DNA of 64,000 nt. Origin: JANNVK01 sp031414415. GTDB taxonomy: Bacteria; Acidobacteriota; Blastocatellia; Pyrinomonadales; Pyrinomonadaceae. The notes beneath the pieces are model-generated. The model had not been told where the DNA came from. It made no database searches and saw nothing but the letters and a program-made list of their open reading frames with translations. Below, in pieces: positions 33,450-42,682 of this stretch (position 1 is the stretch's first letter; each line of letters begins with the position of its first letter). Where the stretch lies: positions 1 to 64,000 of the forward strand of contig JANNVK010000132.1 of NCBI GenBank assembly GCA_031414415.1. The letters run 5' to 3'. A program made the position numbers and the translations under genes.

Positions 33450-34057
33450 GTTCGATTTGGGAAAAAAAAGCAGCACACGGCGAAATACTGAAAAACATTT
33501 GGAAACAACTGGATTTAGCCGTGATAGAACGCAAACATCCTTTTCATTCGCCTGTTTTTGCGACAGAATTTGAAGGTGAAGCGAATCCGAGAGTCGTAGT
33601 TTTGCGAAGATTTTGGCGAAAACCTGCGGCTCTGGCTTTTCATGCTCATATTGATTCACCAAAAATATCAGAAATTATAAAAAATCCGAAAGTATCTTGG
33701 CTTTTTTATAGTTTTGAAAAAAAACTCCAACTTCGTATTAAAGCAATCGCTAAAGTTCATTCAGAAGACGAACTTTTTGCAGAACAATGGAACGCAACTC
33801 ATCCTTTTAGCCGCCGCTGTTATATGGGCGAAGCTCCAACTATTGTTTCAAAACACGCAACTTCCGGAATGCCGGAACACATTATCGATCGCGAACCAAC
33901 TCCCGAAGAAAGCGAAATTGGCGAAAAGAATTTTGCCGTGGTTTCAACAAAAATAATTGCAATAGATTGTTTAGAATTAGACTTTTTAGGAAATCGACGT
34001 TCGCTGTTTTCTTGGAACGAAAATGGCGAAATTGAGATGAAGTGGCTGACACCTTAA
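33446..34057 (+). CDS. Pyridoxamine 5'-phosphate oxidase-like flavin-binding protein
   Basis: A 203-residue split-barrel protein. NPRVVVLRRFWRKPAALAFHAHIDSPK and VSWLFYSFEKKLQLRIKAIAKVH match the PNPOx/Alr4036 flavin-binding family. The C-terminus LDFLGNRRSLFSW aligns with the end of the fold. Members bind FMN, and their substrates are mostly unknown. Genuine PdxH has a longer C-terminal motif that I do not see. It is coupled to the dehydrogenase gene by an ATGA overlap. Confidence 0.78.
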   Translation: MSSIWEKKAAHGEILKNIWKQLDLAVIERKHPFHSPVFATEFEGEANPRVVVLRRFWRKPAALAFHAHIDSPKISEIIKNPKVSWLFYSFEKKLQLRIKAIAKVHSEDELFAEQWNATHPFSRRCYMGEAPTIVSKHATSGMPEHIIDREPTPEESEIGEKNFAVVSTKIIAIDCLELDFLGNRRSLFSWNENGEIEMKWLTP

Positions 34058-34146
34058 GTTTAAATATCACGTTTTAATTCTGCATATTTTAGTTTCAAAT
34101 TTGTCTTTACATTGCGAAAATTCCCCCGAAGTGCCATCATTTTAAG

Positions 34147-34172
34147 TAATGCAATTAAATTTAATCGCATTA
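34147..34172. promoter_or_regulatory. Operator-like 26-bp palindrome before the Uma2 gene
   Basis: TAATGCAATTAAA and its near-exact complement TTTAATCGCATTA form an inverted repeat with a single mismatched pair, ending 17 bases upstream of the ATG at 34190. Size and position fit a binding site for a dimeric repressor. No T-run follows, which argues against a terminator. Confidence 0.5.
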
Positions 34173-34189
34173 AAACCTAGGTTAAAAAT

Positions 34190-34849
34190 ATGTCAGCTCT
34201 AATAGATACAATGTCAAAAAAATTCACAAATACTGCAAACGATATTGTAGAAAGAGTGATATTGCACGGAATTAGTTGGGAAACATATGAAAGAATTTTA
34301 AGTGAACATACTGAGGTTAGTGATAGGCATTTTTCTTATTGTAACGGTGATTTAGAGATTATGGTGCTTGATTATAAACACGAAAAATTTAAACATCTTC
34401 TTTCTGAGCTCGTCGTTGAAATTGCTCGTATTTTGGAACTTGATTATGAAGGTGCTGCCTCAACTACATTCCGCAAAGAATCTAAGAAAAAAGGATTTGA
34501 AGGCGACGCAACTTTTTATTTTGAAAATGCTGAAATAATACGCGGAAAAAATGAGATTGATTTAATGATTGATCCATCACCAGAACTCGTTATTGAAGTT
34601 GATATTACACAAGGTTCAATGCCAAAATTTCTGATATTTGCCGATTTGGGAATAAAAGAAGTTTGGCGATTTGATGCCGAAAAAGTTTCGTTTTACCGAT
34701 TAGAAAAAAACAGCTACAAAGAAATTGATGAAAGTATCTGTTTGCCAAAAGTTCAGAACCAAACCGTTACTAATTTGCTCTATTCGGCAAGCGATATGAA
34801 ACGTCTCGATTGGATAAAATTGATTCATGAAGCTGTAAAAAAAGATTAA
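34190..34849 (+). CDS. Uma2 family restriction-endonuclease-like protein
   Basis: A 219-residue protein of the Uma2/DUF820 family with a PD-(D/E)XK-like core: SDRHFSYCNGDLEIMVLDYKHEKFKHLL near residues 45-70, then EGDATFYFENAE, LMIDPSPELVIEVDIT and GIKEVWRFDAEKVSFYRLE. Such genes occur in many copies in some bacteria; their role is unclear. It lies between PNPOx-like and nadA genes in the same direction, 4 bases from nadA, preceded by an operator-like palindrome. Confidence 0.85.
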   Translation: MSALIDTMSKKFTNTANDIVERVILHGISWETYERILSEHTEVSDRHFSYCNGDLEIMVLDYKHEKFKHLLSELVVEIARILELDYEGAASTTFRKESKKKGFEGDATFYFENAEIIRGKNEIDLMIDPSPELVIEVDITQGSMPKFLIFADLGIKEVWRFDAEKVSFYRLEKNSYKEIDESICLPKVQNQTVTNLLYSASDMKRLDWIKLIHEAVKKD

Positions 34850-34853
34850 GTTT

Positions 34854-35972
34854 ATGTCGATACTTTTAGAAAAACCGTTAGATTTTGAAAATTATCTTGT
34901 GATGTCGGACGAAGAATTGGCTGAGCGAATTGAGGCTGCACGAGCAACTCTCGGTTCGCGAGTTGTCATTCTCGGGCATCATTATCAGCGAGACGATGTC
35001 ATTAAACACGCCGATCTTACTGGTGATTCGTATCAACTTTCAGTTCGAGCAGCAGAGCGGAAAGATGCCGAATTTATTGTTTTCTGCGGTGTTCATTTCA
35101 TGGCAGAATCGGCAAATATTCTCGGTCAACCGCACCAAAAAGTTATTTTGCCTGATATGGGAGCAGGTTGTTCGATGGCTGATATGGCGACTGCCGAACA
35201 AGTTGAAGACGCGTGGCAACAGCTGACAGAAATTGGAGCAATTAGCGAAACAAGTCGTGTTGCACCAATAACTTATATGAATTCTTCGGCGGCAATAAAA
35301 GCCTTTTGTGGAAGAAACGATGGTGTCGTTTGTACTTCTTCAAATGCGATTCCGTTGTTCGATATTTATCTAAAAGAATTCGACAAAATGTTTTTCTTCC
35401 CAGATCAGCATCTCGGCAGAAACACAGGTGCAAAGTTTGGAATTTCGGCGGAAAAGATGGTTTTATGGAATCCGTTTGAAGAACTTGGCGGAAATTCTGA
35501 GGAAGATTTAATCAATGCAAAGTTGATTTTATGGAAAGGACATTGCTCGGTTCACGGTAGATTTAAAGCGTGGCACGTCGATAAAGTCCGCAAAGATGTT
35601 GAAGGAATTCAGGTGATTGTGCATCCTGAATGCCCGCGAGAAGTGGTCGATATTGCTGATTTTGATGGCTCAACTTCTTACATAATTGATACAATTTCGA
35701 AAGCGGAAAGTGGAACAAAATGGGCAGTTGGAACTGAAGTTAATCTAGTTTCGCGGCTTGCTAAACTCTTTCCTGACAAACATATACAGCTTCTCGCCCC
35801 AGATTTATGTATGTGTGCAACAATGTATCGAATTGCTCCACAAAACTTAGCTTGGGCTTTGGAAAATCTGGTTGCCGGCATTGTTGTAAATGAAATAAAA
35901 GTAGAAAAAGAGACGAAACATTTTGCTAATATTGCCCTCGAGCGAATGATTTCGATGACTGAGAAGAAATAG
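34854..35972 (+). CDS. nadA: Quinolinate synthase A
   Basis: A 372-residue NadA. It makes quinolinate from iminoaspartate and dihydroxyacetone phosphate for NAD synthesis and carries a [4Fe-4S] cluster. Visible are VVILGHHYQRDDVI, FCGVHFMAESANIL with the first cysteine, SCAT-equivalent YMNSSAAIKAFCG, LWKGHCSVHGRF, HPECPREVV, and LAPDLCMCATMYRI with the C-terminal cluster cysteines. Length is normal for the bacterial type. nadB and nadC are not in the window. Confidence 0.94.
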   Translation: MSILLEKPLDFENYLVMSDEELAERIEAARATLGSRVVILGHHYQRDDVIKHADLTGDSYQLSVRAAERKDAEFIVFCGVHFMAESANILGQPHQKVILPDMGAGCSMADMATAEQVEDAWQQLTEIGAISETSRVAPITYMNSSAAIKAFCGRNDGVVCTSSNAIPLFDIYLKEFDKMFFFPDQHLGRNTGAKFGISAEKMVLWNPFEELGGNSEEDLINAKLILWKGHCSVHGRFKAWHVDKVRKDVEGIQVIVHPECPREVVDIADFDGSTSYIIDTISKAESGTKWAVGTEVNLVSRLAKLFPDKHIQLLAPDLCMCATMYRIAPQNLAWALENLVAGIVVNEIKVEKETKHFANIALERMISMTEKK

Positions 35973-36044
35973 TGAATAATGAATAGTGAAAAACTAAAAA
36001 CTAATAATTTTTCACTTTTTGTTTTTCACATTTAATTAAATTAG

Positions 36045-36275
36045 ATGGCAGAAATTCAAGATAAATTACCGGAAAATGCGAAAGGAAAATATTACGTTGA
36101 TAATCAATGTATAGATTGCGATGTGTGTCGCGACACTTCGCCAAAAAATTTCACAAGATTTGATGAAAATGGATATTCTTTTGTCCAAAAACAACCCGAT
36201 ACAGACGAAGAATTTGAACTTTGCGAAGAAGCAATGGACGCTTGTCCGGTTGAGGCGATTGGAAATGACGGTTAA
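36045..36275 (+). CDS. Small [4Fe-4S] ferredoxin
   Basis: A 76-residue acidic ferredoxin. C22, C25, C28 (CIDCDVC) and C67 (CPVEAIG) form one [4Fe-4S] cluster site; C60 is an additional cysteine. It is a low-potential electron carrier in the cytoplasm. The last bases overlap the 3' end of a convergent flavoprotein reductase gene, which may be its electron donor (inference). An AT-rich gap of about 70 bases separates it from nadA. Confidence 0.88.
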   Translation: MAEIQDKLPENAKGKYYVDNQCIDCDVCRDTSPKNFTRFDENGYSFVQKQPDTDEEFELCEEAMDACPVEAIGNDG

Positions 36276-37180
36276 GTTTGAATTCGATTTCTGATAACTT
36301 TTGCGGCAGTTGCTCCCATTCCGATAGCACTGCTAATTGTTGGGGATAAAGCATTTGCGACATCTCCTACGGCAAAAATATTGCTTATATTTGTTTCGCA
36401 ATTGTGGTCAACTTTGACAAAACCTAATTCGTCTAACGCGATTTTTTTAGAAAATAATTTTGTATTTGGCTCAACTCCGATTCGGATAATGATTGCGTCA
36501 GTAGAAATTGAAAATTCCTTTTCATTTTTCAACTTTAAGCCTTCAAGTTTGTTTTCACCGATAATTGCAGTAACAATTGTATTTTTAAGAACCTCAATTT
36601 TAGGATTGATTGAAATTTTTTCAATAAAAGTTTCTCTTCCGCGAAATTTTTCACCACGATAAATAAGTGTAACTTTCTTTGCAGTTTCAGCTAAGATGAG
36701 AGCATTTTCGAGTGCAGCGTCGCCGCCGCCAATAACGCAAACAGATTTTTCACGAACTTTCTCGCTGTCTCTTTTCCCCGATTCGAGAATTCCATTTCTA
36801 ATAAATTTATCTTCGCCGAGAACGTTTAATTTTCTTCGTGAAATTCCTGTCGCGAGAATTAAGCTCTTGTATGCAAAGGTTTTAGAGGTTTTAGTTGTGA
36901 GTGTTTTGGTCTCGAAGTCAATGCTTGAAACTTGAGTTTTAAGTAGTGTTTCAAAGTTCCAATTATGCATTTGTCTTTGAAAAACATCACACATTTCCAG
37001 TCCATTTTCGGTTTCAATCCCGAGATGGTTTTTTATCGGATTAAATGTCCAGAGCAATTGTCCGCCGATTTCGTTTCCTGCTTCAATCAGTAAAACTGAC
37101 AAATTTAATTCTGCTGACCAACATCCCGCAGATATTCCGGCTGCTCCAGCTCCGATAATAATCACATCAAAATTTATCAT
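36272..37180 (-). CDS. NAD(P)/FAD-dependent reductase, thioredoxin-reductase-like but without CxxC (ferredoxin-NADP reductase candidate)
   Basis: A 302-residue two-dinucleotide-domain flavoprotein starting MINFDVIIIGAGAAGISAGC. The NAD(P) site is VCVIGGGDAALENALILAE. The C-terminal FAD motif is NIFAVGDVANALSPTISSAIGMGATAA. At the place where thioredoxin reductases carry CxxC it has RNGILESGKRDSEKVREK, with no cysteine pair. This fits the TrxR-like ferredoxin-NADP reductases. The convergent ferredoxin gene supports that reading. Upstream in-frame codons to 37252 precede the FAD fold and were not used. Confidence 0.78.
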   Translation of the reverse strand: MINFDVIIIGAGAAGISAGCWSAELNLSVLLIEAGNEIGGQLLWTFNPIKNHLGIETENGLEMCDVFQRQMHNWNFETLLKTQVSSIDFETKTLTTKTSKTFAYKSLILATGISRRKLNVLGEDKFIRNGILESGKRDSEKVREKSVCVIGGGDAALENALILAETAKKVTLIYRGEKFRGRETFIEKISINPKIEVLKNTIVTAIIGENKLEGLKLKNEKEFSISTDAIIIRIGVEPNTKLFSKKIALDELGFVKVDHNCETNISNIFAVGDVANALSPTISSAIGMGATAAKVIRNRIQT

Positions 37181-37539
37181 AATTTTAAGTTCGAGTTCTT
37201 TGGTCTGAGATTTGCATAAACAATGCTGAGAGAAGTGTTTTTTACTTCTCAAGCTACTTAAAATAGCGAATTTCCTTCTTTAGCTTACACTTTTTGTCAT
37301 CTTTTTGCTTCCGTTTTTTGTCAGTTTTATTGATCTGAAAAAGATTTATTGAAACGCTTACTTTTATTACGGATTGCTTAAGTATTTCAAATTAAAAGAG
37401 TTAAGCGATAATTTAATCAAGTTATTGCTTGTTTTTTAAGTAGAGTTCAATTTCTACAATTTTAGAGAACCCTTTCTCTCCGAAAGTTGAGTGTTTTCCT
37501 TTAAAAAAGTTTTAAAGCTAACAACTCATCAAAGAAAAT
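37181..37539. other. Gene-free stretch before the chemosensory operon
   Basis: About 360 AT-rich bases between the reductase start and the operon start. It should hold divergent promoters, but no convincing -35/-10 pair stands out. A weak hairpin (GAGAAGT / ACTTCTC, 37230-37250) is the only clear inverted repeat. No open frame of interest is seen. Confidence 0.5.
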
Positions 37540-40170
37540 ATGAAATTAGAAATCAATCCAATCGTCAAACAAGATGCAAACGGCGTCGCAAACACAGAAA
37601 ACGAAACTGCAAAAAACGAAGCACAATCAAACGTTACACAAATTCTAAAACGTGGGATTGAAGCTGCCAAAACAGGGAGCCGAAATGATGCTCGAGTTTT
37701 GCTTTTACGTGTTACAGAAGCTGATGCTAAAAACGAAACCGCTTGGTTGTGGCTTGCTTCAATTAGTGAATATCCAGAAGAATTATTGGTGTTCCTACAA
37801 AATGTTTTAGCGATAAATCCGCAAAATAAAAGAGCATTAGATTGGACTAAACAAACAAAATCTTTACTCGCTAAAAACTTTGTGCAACGCGGCATTACGG
37901 CTTCGCAAGAAAGTCAAAAAGATACCGCACGTCAATGTTTTTTGCAAGCAATTGGTCACGACAACCAAAACGAAATGGCGTGGTTATGGCTTGCCTCAAT
38001 TGTTGAATCTGCTGAAGAAAAACTATCGCATTTGCAAAAAGTTTTGAGTATTAATCCAAATAATGAATCTGCTATTTCTTCGCTCAAAATGGTGAAAACT
38101 CAAATGGCTTCTGGTTTGATGCGAAAAGCAAATCAGGCATTTGTTGCCGGAGATCGTGGGCGAGCGAAAAATCTATTAGAACAACTAATGAAATTTGATG
38201 ATTCGATGGAAGACGCTTGGATTTTAAAGGCTCATCTTGTCGATTCTTTTGATGAAAAAGTTGCTCATTTTAGCCACGTTTTAGCGTTAAATCCCAATAA
38301 CGAAGTAGCTCAATCTGGTTTGATGTCTGTTCAATCTGTGATGCGTTCATTTGCAGCGGAGACTGTAACAGAAGAAGAAGTTGAGCATATTGAGGAAGTT
38401 AAAACAGAAGAAGAACATAATCAAGAAGTTATATTTGAATCAACTCAAAACTTAACTGAAGAAACTAATATTAATGAAGAAATTATAGAGGAATTTCAAG
38501 TTCAAGAGAATACAGAATTTCACGAACAAATTGAATTAGCGAGTTTCACAGAGCCGCAAACAGAAGTTGAAGAACAATATTTTGTTGAAGAAGAGGTTGT
38601 TGCTGAATACAAGGAAGTCGTTGAAGAGATAGTAAACAACCAAGAGGCGGCTGAAACTTTAGAAATGGTTTCGTCACTTGAAGAAGTCGAAAACATCGCT
38701 GTTGAAGAAGCTGAAAGCGTTGAAATCACTGAAAACACTGAAAACACCGAAGAAAACCTTATTGAATTAACGGCAGAAACCGGAGAAGAAAATCATTTTA
38801 CTCAACCATTTGAACAAATTGAACCATTAGAATTGGAAAATTCAGATGAACAAATTACTGAAGAAGTTCAATTTGTCCAAGAAAAGCAAGAAACGGTAAA
38901 TGAGGAAGTTGAAGCCGCTAAAGAAGAATTTCAAGCAACTCCCGATGAAGTTATCGAAGAAACAGAAATTTCAGAACCAACAATTGTTGAAGAAAACAAA
39001 ATTGATGAAATTGAAGTTTCAGAAGCTGAGAATTACGTTCACGAAGTTGTTATGCAAGAGGAAATTCTTGATATCAAACCTGTTCAACGAGAAAATTCGC
39101 AAGTTGGTGTTTATTCTTATTCGAAGTTCGGAGGCGAAGAAATAGTTGTTACTCAAAAAGATTCAGTTGAAATTTATCCCGAAGAACTGGTAAGCGTTCA
39201 AGAAGCGTGTGAGCCAGAAGTTGAAACATCACCGGTTGAAATTTTTAAAGAAGAAGTTGTAGATTTTCAAAGTAAAATTGAATTTAATGAAGTCACCGAA
39301 GTATTACCTGAAGTGGCACATGCGGTTGTGGTTGTTGAGCAAAAAGTTGAAGAAAATGTTTATCAAGAAGCACAACAATTTCAAGTTGTTGAGCAAATTA
39401 TTGAAACACCAAAAGAAAATACTTTTGATTGCCCATTTTGCGAATTTTCGAATGCGGTTCAAGCAAAAAGTTGTGGCGATTGTAAGTCCACTTTAGGAAT
39501 GACAGGTTTAGACGTTTTTCTGAACAATTTTAATGTTGTTTCTGAAAAAGTTTTCAAAGCTATTCAATCAATGGAGCTTGATAAATCTGATGGAGAATTT
39601 ACCGATGGAGATCTCGCAACGCTCGGTATTGCTTATCTCAACGTTAAAGATCTCAAAAATGCTCACGAAAATCTCAAAAAATCGCTTTATTTAAATCCTT
39701 TAAATGTTTCACTTAACAGTTTGGTTACTGAAATCGCCTTAAAACTCGAAACTGCTGAAAAAGCCGAAGAAATTTCCGAAATTGAACCTGAAGTGGTAAA
39801 AAGCGAAAGCCGGACAATTATGGTTGTTGATGACAGTCCGACTGTTAGAAAGTTGATTTCAAGCAAATTAGAAAGACACGGACACACGGTTGTTTCGGCA
39901 ATTGACGGAATGGACGCACTCGCGAAAATCAACGAGATTACACCCGATTTAATTTTACTCGACATTACAATGCCAAAACTTGATGGCTATCAAGTTTGTA
40001 AATTAATCAGAAATAACAATGCAACTAGAGGTATTCCAGTTGTGATGATTTCTGGCAAAGACGGCTTTTTTGATAAAGTTCGAGGCAAAATGGCTGGCTC
40101 AAACGGATTTATATCTAAGCCCTTTGGTCCTGAAATCTTAATGAAAACGCTCGAAACTTTTGCTAAGTAA
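37540..40170 (+). CDS. TPR-like repeats, acidic linker, zinc ribbon and response-regulator receiver domain
   Basis: An 876-residue protein. Residues about 30-260 hold three TPR-like repeats with the pattern AWLWLASI..(E)..L..LQ.VL.INP.N. Residues about 270-625 are a very long Glu/Val-rich, low-complexity linker. A zinc ribbon lies near 628-650 (CPFCEF and CGDCKS), then a helical segment, and a CheY-like receiver domain from about 758 to 876 (VVDDSPTVRKL, phospho-Asp in LILLDITMP, Lys in ISKPFG). It resembles PilG/FrzZ-type regulators with extra domains. First gene of the chemosensory operon. Confidence 0.85.
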   Translation: MKLEINPIVKQDANGVANTENETAKNEAQSNVTQILKRGIEAAKTGSRNDARVLLLRVTEADAKNETAWLWLASISEYPEELLVFLQNVLAINPQNKRALDWTKQTKSLLAKNFVQRGITASQESQKDTARQCFLQAIGHDNQNEMAWLWLASIVESAEEKLSHLQKVLSINPNNESAISSLKMVKTQMASGLMRKANQAFVAGDRGRAKNLLEQLMKFDDSMEDAWILKAHLVDSFDEKVAHFSHVLALNPNNEVAQSGLMSVQSVMRSFAAETVTEEEVEHIEEVKTEEEHNQEVIFESTQNLTEETNINEEIIEEFQVQENTEFHEQIELASFTEPQTEVEEQYFVEEEVVAEYKEVVEEIVNNQEAAETLEMVSSLEEVENIAVEEAESVEITENTENTEENLIELTAETGEENHFTQPFEQIEPLELENSDEQITEEVQFVQEKQETVNEEVEAAKEEFQATPDEVIEETEISEPTIVEENKIDEIEVSEAENYVHEVVMQEEILDIKPVQRENSQVGVYSYSKFGGEEIVVTQKDSVEIYPEELVSVQEACEPEVETSPVEIFKEEVVDFQSKIEFNEVTEVLPEVAHAVVVVEQKVEENVYQEAQQFQVVEQIIETPKENTFDCPFCEFSNAVQAKSCGDCKSTLGMTGLDVFLNNFNVVSEKVFKAIQSMELDKSDGEFTDGDLATLGIAYLNVKDLKNAHENLKKSLYLNPLNVSLNSLVTEIALKLETAEKAEEISEIEPEVVKSESRTIMVVDDSPTVRKLISSKLERHGHTVVSAIDGMDALAKINEITPDLILLDITMPKLDGYQVCKLIRNNNATRGIPVVMISGKDGFFDKVRGKMAGSNGFISKPFGPEILMKTLETFAK

Positions 40171-40191
40171 CATTTTTGAAATTTGTGATTT

Positions 40192-40554
40192 ATGGAGAAG
40201 ACAATTTTAGTTGCAGATGACAGTCCAACTGAGTTACGACTCGTTTTAGCTTTGCTTCAAGACCAAGGTTATCGAATTGTGACGGCGGTTGATGGTGTAG
40301 ATGCAATCGAAAAAGCAGAAGCAACCAATCCACATCTCGCAATTTTAGATGTTGTGATGCCGAAAAAAAATGGCTTTCAAGTGACTCGTCATTTAAAAAC
40401 TTCGGTCAATACTAAAAGCGTAAAAATAATCCTTCTCACAAGCAAAGACCAAGATGCTGATAAATTTTGGGGAATTAGGCAAGGTGCAGATATTTACATT
40501 ACCAAACCTTTCGATACTCAATTGCTCGTAAAAACAGTTGCGGAATTAATTTAA
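40192..40554 (+). CDS. CheY-like response regulator (PilH-like)
   Basis: A 120-residue single receiver domain: D9 and D10 in VADDSP, phospho-acceptor D53 in ILDVVMPKKNG, the switch Thr in LLTSKDQD and Lys in ITKPFD. No output domain. In Pil-Chp systems two such receivers direct twitching motility or act as a phosphate sink. It lies 21 bases after the TPR-receiver gene and 1 base before the cheW-like gene. Confidence 0.92.
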   Translation: MEKTILVADDSPTELRLVLALLQDQGYRIVTAVDGVDAIEKAEATNPHLAILDVVMPKKNGFQVTRHLKTSVNTKSVKIILLTSKDQDADKFWGIRQGADIYITKPFDTQLLVKTVAELI

Positions 40555-40555
40555 A

Positions 40556-41062
40556 ATGGACACATTATTAGAAGAAAACATTCTCGAATTAACAGGTTTT
40601 GAAATTGTCAGAACGCAAGGCGAAAAGTTTGTGACTTTTTTTTTAGATAATGAGACATTTGCTGTTCCATCAAAATTTGTCGCTGAAGTTGACCGTTTGT
40701 TGTCAATTACGCCTTTGCCAAATATTGCCAATTGGTTTTCGGGCTTAGCAAATCTTCGCGGAGAAATTGTTTCGGTTATTGATTTAAGATTGTTTTGGAA
40801 CCGAAAAACTTCGCCACCAGCAAAAGCAAAAACAATAATTTTGCGTTCTCACAAAGACTCAATGAGACTAGCTTTCATAGTTGATAGAATTGGCGAAATA
40901 TCAATTCTTGAAGAATCAGAACGTGAAATTTTTACTGATTCTGAAATTCATAGTCCATTTCCGCACATTTACGGAAAAGGAAATTTCAAAAATCAAACTC
41001 TCTATTTGCTCGACGTAGAAAAATTATTAGCCTCACCAAAACTACAAAAAATCTACTCGTAA
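40556..41062 (+). CDS. CheW-like scaffold protein
   Basis: A 168-residue CheW domain protein: FVTFFLDNETFAVPSKFVAEV opens the first beta barrel. WFSGLANLRGEIVSVIDLRLFW is the signature that couples receptors to CheA, and LRLAFIVDRIGEI follows. A short 15-residue N-terminal extension precedes the domain. Expected to bridge the two MCPs and the CheA encoded next in the operon. Confidence 0.9.
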   Translation: MDTLLEENILELTGFEIVRTQGEKFVTFFLDNETFAVPSKFVAEVDRLLSITPLPNIANWFSGLANLRGEIVSVIDLRLFWNRKTSPPAKAKTIILRSHKDSMRLAFIVDRIGEISILEESEREIFTDSEIHSPFPHIYGKGNFKNQTLYLLDVEKLLASPKLQKIYS

Positions 41063-41095
41063 AGTTGTATTTCAAGGTCATTTAACTTCGCTTTT

Positions 41096-42664
41096 ATGTC
41101 AAAAATTATGGCAGAATCTCCAAATAATTCTATTTTGTCTTCGCTCAAAGGAACAATAATTTTCGCTACTGCGGGACTTGCTGTTTTAGTGAGTCTTCTG
41201 AGCATTGTCTCTTATTTAGCGGTTTCTAAACTTCTCGGCGAGCCGGTTTACGCTGCAATTTTTAGTTCAGTCATAACTTTGGCTTGCATTTCTGCCTTTG
41301 GTGCTTGGCTTTCAAAGAAAATTTCTGACCCAATCCAAAAAGCAATTCTAACTGCGAAAAGTCTTGAAAGAGGAAGTTTAGCAACACTTCAACGCGAGTC
41401 TGGAGCGAGTGAAACGAACGAATTACTTGAGTCTTTGCAAAGAGTTAGCAATCAAATACAAAGAACCGCAATTCAAATGGATGAAATTTCAAGCGGTAAT
41501 TTAAACATTACAATTCGACCGAGTTCGACAACAGACCGCGTTGGAAATTCGCTTCAAAAACTTGTTACTAAAATTACTGATTCAATAAAAGCTGAAAAAG
41601 ATTATGCAATTTTAAGAACTTCACTCAAAAAACTTTCTGAAACAACATTGCCACTTCGAAGAGGTGATTTGTCAGGCGAATTAAGTCAGACTTCTGATGA
41701 TACAAAAGATTTATTAGTAACGCTAAACCTTGTTGCCAATGAACTTCGCGATATTATAAAAGATGTCAGAAGCATTACATCAGAAACAAAAAACTCGGCA
41801 ATTGAAATCAAAAACCGCGTCGAACAATTTGCAAATATTGGCGAAACTCGCACAAAAGAATTAATTTTAACTTCAAATTCGATGAAGTTGTTGCCAGATT
41901 TGGTAAACAAAATTTCAACCGAAATTTCAAAAGTAAGCACGACAACAATTCTTTCGCTTGAACAATCACAAACATGTCGCGGTTTAATTGAACAAACTGG
42001 AAGTTTGACAAATCAACTTCGGCAACAAGTAAAAGAAACAACAAGCCGCGTAAAAAAACTGAGCGACCGTTCGCAAGAAATGGAAAAAGTTGCAAAATTG
42101 GTTGAAGACTTAATGCAACGGACAAATTTGATTGCTCTAAATGCTTCAATTCAAGCAACGGCACTTGGCGAAAATAATCATGGATTTCTGGTAGTTGCGG
42201 AAGAAGTAGAAAAACTCGCGAACAGAGCAAATAACGCCAATAAACAAATTTCTTCATTGAGTAAATCAATTCAAACTGAAGTAAATGAAGTGCAAACTAT
42301 TTTGGAATCTGCCTCACGTGAAGCAAATGGAATTTCGCGTTTAACACTTCAATCAGGTAGTGTGATACAAGAAATTGAAACTCAAATCTCAAGTTTTGCT
42401 GATACTCACGAAAAACTCGCGATATATTCTGAAAACTCAGGGCAAGCCTCGCAAGAATCATTTTTGTCATTTTCTGAAAAACTTTTCCAAATGCAAAGCG
42501 ATATAAATGAATTACATAATTCATCAAAACAATCCGCACAAATCGCGAGAAATATGGAAACTCTTGCCTCAACAGTTTCGAATTTTAAAATTGGAAACTT
42601 AGAAAACAATAACAACGTTGCCAACCAAGCAGAATATCAAGAAAATTTATTGCAGGTTTCATAA
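41096..42664 (+). CDS. Methyl-accepting chemotaxis protein without extracellular sensor domain
   Basis: A 522-residue MCP. Two closely spaced membrane segments (about 18-42 and 48-72) leave almost no periplasmic loop, so an external ligand domain is absent. A HAMP-like region lies near 75-150. The signalling tip is diverged but recognisable: QRTNLIALNASIQATALGENNHGFLVVAEEVEKLANRA. It resembles PilJ-type receptors of twitching systems. The operon has no CheR or CheB, so adaptation by methylation is not encoded here. Confidence 0.88.
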   Translation: MSKIMAESPNNSILSSLKGTIIFATAGLAVLVSLLSIVSYLAVSKLLGEPVYAAIFSSVITLACISAFGAWLSKKISDPIQKAILTAKSLERGSLATLQRESGASETNELLESLQRVSNQIQRTAIQMDEISSGNLNITIRPSSTTDRVGNSLQKLVTKITDSIKAEKDYAILRTSLKKLSETTLPLRRGDLSGELSQTSDDTKDLLVTLNLVANELRDIIKDVRSITSETKNSAIEIKNRVEQFANIGETRTKELILTSNSMKLLPDLVNKISTEISKVSTTTILSLEQSQTCRGLIEQTGSLTNQLRQQVKETTSRVKKLSDRSQEMEKVAKLVEDLMQRTNLIALNASIQATALGENNHGFLVVAEEVEKLANRANNANKQISSLSKSIQTEVNEVQTILESASREANGISRLTLQSGSVIQEIETQISSFADTHEKLAIYSENSGQASQESFLSFSEKLFQMQSDINELHNSSKQSAQIARNMETLASTVSNFKIGNLENNNNVANQAEYQENLLQVS

Positions 42665-42682
42665 AGTAAGTCTGGAGAAAAA

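Noticed and set aside
38520..39496. Several open frames inside the acidic linker region of the TPR-receiver protein
   Set aside because: Low-complexity Glu/Val codons create long open frames in other phases; none has a start context or protein-like composition.
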